From contig CM053032.1 of NCBI GenBank assembly GCA_028564925.1, forward strand, positions 117,643,490-117,707,489: 64,000 nucleotides of DNA, in the 5' to 3' direction. Shown piece by piece: positions 55,611-64,000 of this stretch. The notes below the pieces were generated by a model. It was not told the DNA's origin. It saw only the letters and a list, made by a program, of their open reading frames with translations, and did no database searches. The position numbers and the translations under genes were made by a program. This DNA is from Lithobates sylvaticus (Eukaryota; Chordata; Amphibia; Anura; Ranidae). The number at the start of each line of letters is the position of its first letter. The stretch's first letter is position 1.

Positions 55611-58600
55611 TTATTCTGTTATATCCGCTTCAGGTGCCTGGTAGCTGGTGGTGATCCAAGACTGATTCATTTTGATGAAGGTCAGTCGATCAACCGAGTC
55701 GGTGGACAGGCGCACCCTATGATCGGTGACAAATCCTCCAGCAGCACTGAATGTGCGTTCGGAAAGAACGCTGGAGGCAGGACAGGCCAGTAGCTCAATT
55801 GCATACTGTGCAAGCTCTGGCCAGTGATCCATCCTCAGGACCCAGTAAGCCAGAGGATTTTCGGTGGGAAAGGTGTCCAAGTCTGACCTTGCCCCAAGGT
55901 ATTCCTGCACCATGTATATCAGACGCTGGCGATGGTTGCTGGAACCGATCATACCTTGGGGCTGCGGACTAAAAAATTGTCTGAACGCATCGGTCAGACG
56001 TCCACCTTCCCCACCGCTCCTTCTACTACTGACCGAAGCCTCAGCAACTCGTCGTCCAGGACCAGGAGTTTGTAACCTCCCAGTTTCTGGGAACGCGTTG
56101 CACAGACCTTTCTGCAAGGCCTCCCTGAGATGTCTCATCCTCTGCTCCCTCTGCGACGGCAAGATAAGGTCCGCAACCTTACCCTTGTACCGTGGATCAA
56201 GGAAAGTGGCCAGCCAGTAATGGTCCCTCTCCTTGATCCGAAGAACACGAGGATCCTTCCGCAGGCTTTTCAGGATCAGGGAGGCCATGCAGCGTAGGTT
56301 TGCTGAGGCATTCGGTCCGGAGTCTTCTGGGTCACTGAGGATGACATGATCGCCAGCCACCTCCTCCCAGCCACGTACAAGTCCACTGGTTTGTTGGGAC
56401 TGTACATCATCCCTAAAAGACTGCTGCTGCTGATGCTGAGTGCCAGGCTCCACCTCCATGCTCACACAATCCTCCTCTCCTCCTCCTCCTCCTCCTCCTC
56501 CTCATCCTCTTCCTGTGTGATGGGTGGGACAGAAGGAACACTGTCCGGATAAAGGGGGCCTTGAGAGGCAAGGAAGTCCTCCTCTTCCTGCCTCTGTTCT
56601 GCCTCAAGTGCCCTGTCCATTATCCCACGCAGCGTATGCTCCAACAGGTGGACAAGAGGTACAGTGTCACTGATGCATGCACTGTCACTGCTCACCATCC
56701 TCGTGGCCTCCTCAAATGGTGAGAGGACAGTGCATGCATCCCTGATCATGCTCCACTGACGTGGGGAAAAAAACCAAGCTCCCCTGACCCTGTCCTGGTG
56801 CCGTAGTCGCAAAGGTACTCATTGATGGCCCTCTGCTGCGTGTGCAGTCGCTGCAGCATGGCCAACGTTGAGTTCCACCTGGTGGGCATGTCACATATTA
56901 GGCGGTTCTTGGGCAGGTTCAGCTCCTTTTGCAGCTCAGTCAGCCGAGCACTGGCATTATAAGATCGGCGGAAATGCACACAGACTTTCCTGGCCTGCCT
57001 CAGGACATCCTGTAAGCCTGGGAACCTGCCCAAGAACCGCTGCACCACCAGGTTGAGGACGTGAGCCATACAGGGCACATGGGTGAGCTGCCCCTGTCGC
57101 AGGGCGGAGAGGAGGTTGGTGCCATTGTCAGAAACGACCATTCCTGGCTTAAGCTGGCGTGGCGTCAACCACCTCTCGGCCTGCCCCTGCAGAGCTGCCA
57201 GAACCTCTGGCCCAGTGTGGCTCCTGTCCCCCAAACACACCAGCGCAAGCACGGCATGGCATATTTTTGCCTGCGAAATTGCGTAGCCCCTTGTACGCCT
57301 ACGGAGCACCGCTGGTTCCGAGGACAGAGCACTGGAGGAAGAAGAAGAGGAGGGGGTGGAGGAGAGAGGTGTGTCACAACCAGTTGCAGTAGTAGCATTT
57401 TGGAGGCGTGGTGGCGGAACAACCTCCAACACTACTGCACCTTGTCCTGCATCCCTCCCAGCTGCCAATAGAGTGACCCAATGGGCCGTGAAAGAAAGGT
57501 AACGTCCCTGTCCATGCCTGCTGGACCATGAGTCAGCGGTAATTTGCACCTTACCGCTGACCGCCCTGTCCAGCGAGGCATGGACATTGCCTTCCACATG
57601 CCGGTAGAGAGACGGAATCGCCTTCCGTGAGAAAAAGTGGCGTTTGGGAACCTGCCACTGAGGAACCGCACATTGAACAAACTCACGGAAGGGGGCCGAG
57701 TCTACCAACTGAAAAGGCAGCAGTTGAAGTGCTAGCAATTTAGCCAAGCTAGCATTCAACCGCTGGGCATGTGGATGGCTGGGAGTGTACTTCTTTCGAA
57801 GGTCCAGCAGCTGGGGCAGGGAAATTTGCCTGGTAGAATCGGACGTCGGTGTACTGCAAGTACTTGGTTGTGACACACCTAATTCTACACCTTCAGTCCT
57901 CTCAGAGCAGCTTTCAGAGAGGACTGAAGATGTAGTGGGGATGGAGATCCCAGCTGATGAGGAGCAAGGAGAGGTCCGCTTAGTTCTTTGGTGTGGGTCT
58001 TTTATGTGTGCTTGCCAACGAGCTGCATGGCAGGTCGACATATGTCTGCTCATGCTTGTGGTGCCCAAGCGGCTGATGTTTTGGCCACGCGAGATACGCT
58101 TGAGACAAATATTGCAAATAGCAGTGGTGCGATCTGATGCACTCGTCTCAAAAAAGGCCCACACCACAGAACTTTTCTGATAACGTGCAGAGGCAGCGCC
58201 CTGCACAGGCGGAGCTCTGCGGTGTTGTACAGTTGCTGTGCTGGCCTCTAGCTGGCCTCCAGGGGGCATCCTGCCTCGTTGGACATGTGACGCCGCATCC
58301 TCCTCCTCCTCGCCCTCCTCCTCATCCTCTCTCCCTTCAGGCACCCACGTGGAGTCAGTGACCTCATCATCCCCTCCCTCTTCACCACTAGAGCAAACCT
58401 GGCAGTAAGCTGCAGCTGGTGGAACATGACTGCCAGATTGCTGTCCTTCAGCATCCCCTCTCTCTGCGCGCACACTACTGACTTCCTCAAGCTGGGTATC
58501 ATCATCCGAGCCTTCGAATCGTTGGGCATCCTCCTGGAGCATGTACCCAACACTGTGCTCAAAGAGTTCGGGGGACTCCTCAGGAGGACATGGTGGGTCT

Positions 58601-58887
58601 AGGGAAGGGGTGGCTGATGATGCCATTGAGTACGCGTTGGCAGCTGCTCTGCCAGTACCCTGAGCCTGGGTGAGAGAGGATGAGGAGGGCTTGGTCATCC
58701 ATTCTACCAAGCCTTCAGCATGATGCGGCTCCACATGTCCAGCTGCCGAAAACAATGACGCGCGTGTCCCATGGCCACGTGCTGATGACGATGCACGACC
58801 ACGGCCACGTCCACTAGAAACAGAGCCTGCCTGCCCTGTGTTCTTGCCTCTGCACGCTCTGCCTCCCCTTGGCGGTCTTCCAGCCAT
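55611..58887 (-). pseudogene. hAT-1 transposase (BED-type), nearly full length, two frame changes
   Basis: The start is MAGRPPRGGRACRGK at 58887. Residues 1-235 are low-complexity (Arg/Gly, then acidic). A BED zinc finger spans about 238-291 (C258, C261, H282, H287). Catalytic blocks follow: ITADSWSSRHGQGRYLSFTA (D452), MVVSDNGTNLLSAL (D587) and the hAT CxxH in PCMAHVLNL (about 606-609). The open frame of 713 codons shifts near 56770 in an A run, continues (WSMIRDACTVLSPFEEATRM), and shifts again near 56465 in a TCC-repeat tract. The last part has LATFLDPRYKGK and the C-terminal dimerisation block ELLACPASSVLSERTFSAAG with the third acidic residue. Full length would be about 1,080 aa, close to ZBED/hAT norms. 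It is inactive as written, but both breaks lie in simple repeats, where sequencing or slippage error is also possible. Confidence 0.93.
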
Positions 58888-58897
58888 TGTAGTCGGT

Positions 58898-61800
58898 AGT
58901 CCTGTGGGTGCTGCTGAGAAGAAAATATAGGAGCTCTGTGTGATGCCACTAACACACTAGAAGTCCTATGGGTGCTTCTGCAAAGAAAATATAGGAGCTC
59001 TGTGTGATGCCACTAACACACTAGAAGTCCTGTGGGTGCTGCTGAGAAAAAAATATAGGAGCTCTGTGTGATGCCACTAACACACTAGAAGTCCTGTGGG
59101 TGCTGCTGAGAAGAAAATATAGGAGCTCTGTGTGATGCCACTAACACACTAGAAGTCCTATGGGTGCTTCTGCAAAGAAAATATAGGAGCTCTGTGTGAT
59201 GCCACTAACACACTAGAAGTCCTGTGGGTGCTGCTGAGAAGAAAAATATAGGAGCTCTGTGTGATGTCACTAACACACTAGAAGTCCTGTGGGTGCTGCC
59301 GAGAACAAAATATAGGAGCTCTGTGTGATGCCACTAACACACTAGAAGTCCTGTGGGTGCTGCTGAGAAGAAAATATAGGAGCTCTGTGTGATGCCACTA
59401 ACACACTAGAAGTCCTATGGGTGCTTCTGCAAAGAAAATATAGGAGCTCTGTGTGATGCCACTAACACACTAGAAGTCCTGTGGGTGCTGCTGAGAAGAA
59501 AATATAGGAGCTCTGTGTGATGCCGCTAACACACTAGAAGTCCTGTGGGTGCTGCTGAAAAGAAAATATAGGAGCTCTGTGTGATGCCACTAACACACTA
59601 GAAGTCCTATGGGTGCTTCTGCAAAGAAAATATAGGAGCTCTGTGTGATGCCACTAACACACAATTGAAGTCCTATGGGTGCTTCTGCAAAGAAAATATA
59701 GGAGCTCTGTGTGATGCCACTAACACACTAGAAGTCCTGTGGGTGCTGCTGAGAAGAAAATGTAGGAGCTCTGTGTGATGCCACTAACACACTAGAAGTC
59801 CTATGGGTGCTTCTGGGAAGAAAATATAGGAGCTCTGTGTGATGCCACTAACACACTAGAAGTCCTGTGGGTGCTGCTGAGAAGAAAATATAGGAGCTCT
59901 GTGTGATGCCATTAACACACAATTGAAGTCCTATGGGTGCTTCTGCAAAGAAAATATAGGAGCTCTGTGTGATGCCACTAACACACTAGAAGTCCTGTGG
60001 GTGCTGCTGAGAAGAAAATATAGGAGCTCTGTGTGATGCCACTAACACACTAGAAGTCCTGTGGGTGCTGCTGAGAAGAAAATATAGGAGCTCTGTGTGA
60101 TGCCACTAACACACTAGAAGTCCTATGGGTGCTTCTGCAAAGAAAATATAGGAGCTCTGTGTGATGCCACTAACACACTAGAAGTCCTGTGGGTGCTGCT
60201 GAGAAGAAAATATAGGAGCTCTGTGTGATGCCACTAACACACTAGAAGTCCTGTGGGTGCTGCTGAGAAGAAAATATAGGAGCTCTGTGTGATGCCACTA
60301 ACACACTAGAAGTCCTATGGGTGCTTCTGCAAAGAAAATATAGGAGCTCTGTGTGATGCCACTAACACACTAGAAGTCCTGTGGGTGCTGCTGAGAAGAA
60401 AATATAGGAGCTCTGTGTGATGCCACTAACACACAATTGAAGTCCTATGGGTGCTTCTGCAAAGAAAATATAGGAGCTCTGTGTGATGCCACTAACACAC
60501 TAGAAGTCCTGTGGGTGCTGCTGAGAAGAAAATATAGGAGCTCTGTGTGATGCCACTAACAAACTAGAAGTCCTATGGGTGCTTCTGCAAAGAAAATATA
60601 GGAGCTCTGTGTGATGCCACTAACACACTAGAAGTCCTGGGGGTGCTGCTGAGAAGAAAATATAGGAGCTCTGTGTGATGCCACTAACACACTAGAAGTC
60701 CTGTGGGTGCTGCTGAGAAGAAAATATAGGAGCTCTGTGTGATGCCACTAACACAGTACAAGTCCTATGGGTGCTTCTGGGAAGAAAATATAGGAGCTCT
60801 GTGTGATGCCACTAACACACTAGAAGTCCTATGGGTGCTTCTGCAAAGAAAATATAGGAGCTCTGTGTGATGTCACTAACACACTAGAAGTCCTGTGGGT
60901 GCTGCTGAGAAGAAAATATAGGAGCTCTGTGTGATGCCACTAACACACTAGAAGTCCTATGGGTGCTTCTGCAAAGAAAATATAGGAGCTCTGTGTGATG
61001 CCACTAACACACTAGAAGTCCTATGGGTGCTTCTGCAAAGAAAATATGGGAGCTCTGTGTGATGCCACTAACACACTAGAAGTCCTATGGGTGCTTCTGG
61101 GAAGAAAATATGGGAGCTCTGTGTGATGCCACTAACACACTAGAAGTCCTATGGGTGCTTCTGGGAAGAAAATATAGGAACTCTGTGTGATGCCACTAAC
61201 ACAGTACAAGTCCTATGGGTGCTTCTGGGAAGAAAATATAGGAGCTCTGTGTGATGCCACTAACACACTAGAAGTCCTATGGGTGCTTCTGCAAAGAAAA
61301 TATAGGTGCTCTGTGTGATGCCACTAACACACTAGAAGTCCTGTGGGTGCTGCTGAGAAGAAAATATAGGAGCTCTGTGTGATGCCACTAAAACACTAGA
61401 AGTCCTATGGGTGCTTCTGCAAAGAAAATATGGGAGCTCTGTGTGATGCCACTAACACACTAGAAGTCCTATGGGTGCTTCTGGGAAGAAAATATAGGAA
61501 CTCTGTGTGATGCCACTAACACACTAGAAGTCCTATGGGTGCTTCTGGGAAGAAAATATAGGAACTCTGTGTGATGCCACTAACACAGTACAAGTCCTAT
61601 GGGTGCTTCTGGGAAGAAAATATATGAACTCTGTGTGATGCCACTAACACAGTACAAGTCCTATGGGTGCTTCTGGGAAGAAAATATAGGAACTCTGTGT
61701 GATGCCACTAACACAGTACAAGTCCTATGGGTGCTTCTGGGAAGAAAATATAGGAACTCTGTGTGATGCCACTAACAAAGTACAAGTCCTATGGGTGCTT

Positions 61801-63905
61801 CTGGGAAGAAAATATAGGAACTCTGTGTGATGCCACTAACACACTAGAAGTCCTATGGGTGCTTCTGGGAAGAAAATATAGGAACTCTGTGTGATGCCAC
61901 TAACACAGTACAAGTCCTATGGGTGCTTCTGGGAAGAAAATATAGGAACTCTGTGTGATGCCACTAACACACTAGAAGTCCTATGGGTGCTTCTGGGAAG
62001 AAAATATAGGAACTCTGTGTGATGCCACTAACACACTAGAAGTCCTATGGGTGCTTTTGGGAAGAAAATATAGGAACTCTGTGTGATGCCACTAACACAC
62101 TAGAAGTCCTATGGGTGCTTCTGGGAAGAAAATATAGGAACTCTGTGTGATGCCACTAACACAGTACAAGTCCTATGGGTGCTTCTGGGAAGAAAATATA
62201 GGAGCTCTGTGTGATGCCACTAACACTAGAAGTCCTATGGGTGCTTCTGCAAAGAAAATATAGGAGCTCTGTGTGATGCCACTAACACAGTACAAGTCCT
62301 ATGGGTGCTTCTGGGGAAGAAAATATAGGAACTCTGTGTGATGCCACTAACACACTAGAAGTCCTATGGGTGCTTCTGGGAAGAAAATATGGGAGCTCTG
62401 TGTGATGCCACTAACACACTAGAAGTCCTATGGGTGCTTCTGGGAAGAAAATATAGGAACTCTGTGTGATGCCACTAACACAGTAGAAGTCCTATGGGTG
62501 CTTCTGGGAAGAAAATATGGGAGCTCTGTGTGATGCCACTAACACACTAGAAGTCCTATGGGTGCTTCTGGGAAGAAAATATGGGAGCTCTGTGTGATGC
62601 CACTAACACACTAGAAGTCCTATGGGTGCTTCTGGGAAGAAAATATGGGAGCTCTGTGTGATGCCACTAACACACTAGAAGTCCTATGGGTGCTTCTGGG
62701 AAGAAAATATAGGAACTCTGTGTGATGCCACTAACACAGTACAAGTCCTATGGGTGCTTCTGGGAAGAAAATATAGGAGCTCTGTGTGATGCCACTAACA
62801 CTAGAAGTCCTATGGGTGCTTCTGCAAAGAAAATATAGGAGCTCTGTGTGATGCCACTAACACAGTACAAGTCCTATGGGTGCTTCTGGGAAGAAAATAT
62901 AGGAACTCTGTGTGATGCCACTAACACACTAGAAGTCCTATGGGTGCTTCTGGGAAGAAAATATGGGAGCTCTGTGTGATGCCACTAACACACTAGAAGT
63001 CCTATGGGTGCTTCTGGGAAGAAAATATAGGAACTCTGTGTGATGCCACTAACACAGTAGAAGTCCTATGGGTGCTTCTGGGAAGAAAATATGGGAGCTC
63101 TGTGTGATGCCACTAACACACTAGAAGTCCTATGGGTGCTTCTGGGAAGAAAATATGGGAGCTCTGTGTGATGCCACTAACACACTAGAAGTCCTATGGG
63201 TGCTTCTGGGAAGAAAATATGGGAGCTCTGTGTGATGCCACTAACACACTAGAAGTCCTATGGGTGCTTCTGGGAAGAAAATATAGGAACTCTGTGTGAT
63301 GCCACTAACACAGTAGAAGTCCTATGGGTGCTTCTGGGAAGAAAATATAGGAACTCTGTGTGATGCCACTAACACAGTAGAAGTCCTATGGGTGCTTCTG
63401 GGAAGAAAATATAGGAGCTCTGTTTGCTGCCACTAACACACTAGAAGTCCTATGGGTGCTTCTGGGAAGAAAATATAGGAACTCTGTGTGATGCCACTAA
63501 CACAGTACAAGTCCTATGGGTGCTTCTGGGAAGAAAATATAGGAACTCTGTGTGATGCCACTAACATACTAGAAGTCCTATGGGTGCTTCTGGGAAGAAA
63601 ATATAGGAACTCTGTGTGGTGCCACTAACACAGTACAAGTCCTATGGGTGCTTCTGGGAAGAAAATATAGGAACTCTGTGTGATGCCACTAACACACTAG
63701 AAGTCCTATGGGTGCTTCTGGGAAGAAAATATAGGAACTCTGTGTGATGCCACTAACACAGTACAAGTCCTATGGGTGCTTCTGGGAAGAAAATATAGGA
63801 ACTCTGTGTGATGCCACTAACACAGTAGAAGTCCTATGGGTGCTTCTGGGAAGAAAATATAGGAGCTCTGTTTGCTGCCACTAACACACTAGAAGTCCTA
63901 TGGGT
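58898..63905. repeat. 64-bp minisatellite, about 78 units
   Basis: The unit is AAGTCCTRTGGGTGCT, KCTGVVAAGAAAATATAGG, ARCTCTGTGTGATGCC, ACTAACACACTAG. Three main variants differ after GGGTGCT: A has GCTGAGAAG, B has TCTGCAAAG, C has TCTGGGAAG. A and B mix on the left (with an A-A-B pattern of 192 bp around 59990-60370), while C dominates from about 61080 on. The array begins about 11 bp before the hAT-1 transposase ATG. The last units carry TTTGCTGCC in place of TGTGATGCC. Confidence 0.97.
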
Positions 63906-64000
63906 GCTTTTGGGGTGCAATGCTGTGCTAACAGCACTGCGGTTGGTACTACTGAAATACTGTACTAACAGTAAAACATGCACCAGACTAATCCCCAGCA
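63906..64000. other. Edge of minisatellite, presumably hAT-1 5' region
   Basis: The repeat stops after TTTTGGGGTGCAATGCTGTG. The remaining bases (CTAACAGCACTGCGG, ACTAACAGTAAAACATG) are non-repetitive and too short to classify. Confidence 0.5.

Larger units (their letters stand above)
53336..64000 (-). mobile_element. hAT-1 element, copy 2 (- strand, continues past window end)
   Basis: The 3' end starts at 53336 (TAGGGATGAGCCGAACACC). Inward come TTCG-rich and T-rich subterminal parts, the 147-bp array, a second array, the transposase on the - strand (58887-55611), and a long 64-bp minisatellite upstream of the start codon. The 5' terminus is not in the window. With at least 10.6 kb it is very large for a hAT; about half of that is minisatellite. 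Confidence 0.88.

Noticed and set aside
58898-63905. Possible CRISPR-like array
   Set aside because: Units are tandem 64-bp copies with no unique spacers, in a eukaryotic transposon.
1-64000. tRNA, rRNA or other structured RNA genes
   Set aside because: Looked for tRNA box-like and rRNA-like sequence by eye and found none that I could support; a covariance-model scan would settle it.

Overview
The window looks like a transposon-dense stretch of a large amphibian genome, most likely a neobatrachian and probably ranid frog. That is an inference from repeat types: L1-clade LINEs, DIRS and Gypsy fossils, several hAT families, a piggyBac with TTAA targets whose ends begin CCACTTC, and MITEs with CGTACACACGATC-like termini. 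There are no bacterial-style operons, rRNAs or tRNAs. Only one segment resembles a host exon (27414-27532, + strand, unrecognised protein); almost everything else is mobile DNA nested in mobile DNA.

Layout. 1-1846 is the 3' end of a BED-type hAT element (hAT-1). 1847-2287 looks like an L1 3' tail. 2288-17553 is an L1 on the + strand, cut by three later insertions: a 5'-truncated LINE on the - strand (3080-6571, 15-bp target duplication), a 7.1-kb non-coding LTR element with almost identical LTRs (6763-13850, 4-bp duplication), and a TTA-flanked palindromic MITE (16156-16585). A second L1 fragment follows to about 17925. 17952 to about 23340 is a second hAT (hAT-2) with a truncated transposase. 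It holds a giant palindrome (A, 18382-19818) and a fold-back element (C, 21676-23022). A palindrome related to A (B, 23383-24842) lies beside it. 25515-27139 is a Tc1-type transposon with one in-frame stop. After the putative exon come a DIRS fossil (28075-31799) and a Gypsy fossil on the - strand (31822-39596) whose integrase lies upstream of the reverse transcriptase. Its left LTR holds a TTAA MITE; its right LTR holds a hAT which itself holds an L1 fragment.

40801-49668 is a non-autonomous element split by a complete 7.5-kb piggyBac (41156-48631) with an uninterrupted 656-669 aa transposase. 49671-53335 has a DIRS-like scrap, short tandem repeats, palindrome D with a hAT MITE in one arm, and two more MITEs. 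From 53336 to the window end is a longer copy of hAT-1 on the - strand, with a nearly complete transposase and about 78 copies of a 64-bp minisatellite starting just upstream of its start codon.

The most unusual structures are palindromes A and B. Each has a short central spacer with a GC box. In A the spacer is flanked by outward-facing TATA boxes, and both arms of A and of B carry outward poly(A) signals, so they look like miniature back-to-back transcription units that would give self-complementary RNA. Calls of family and age come from reading the sequence alone; no database search was possible.
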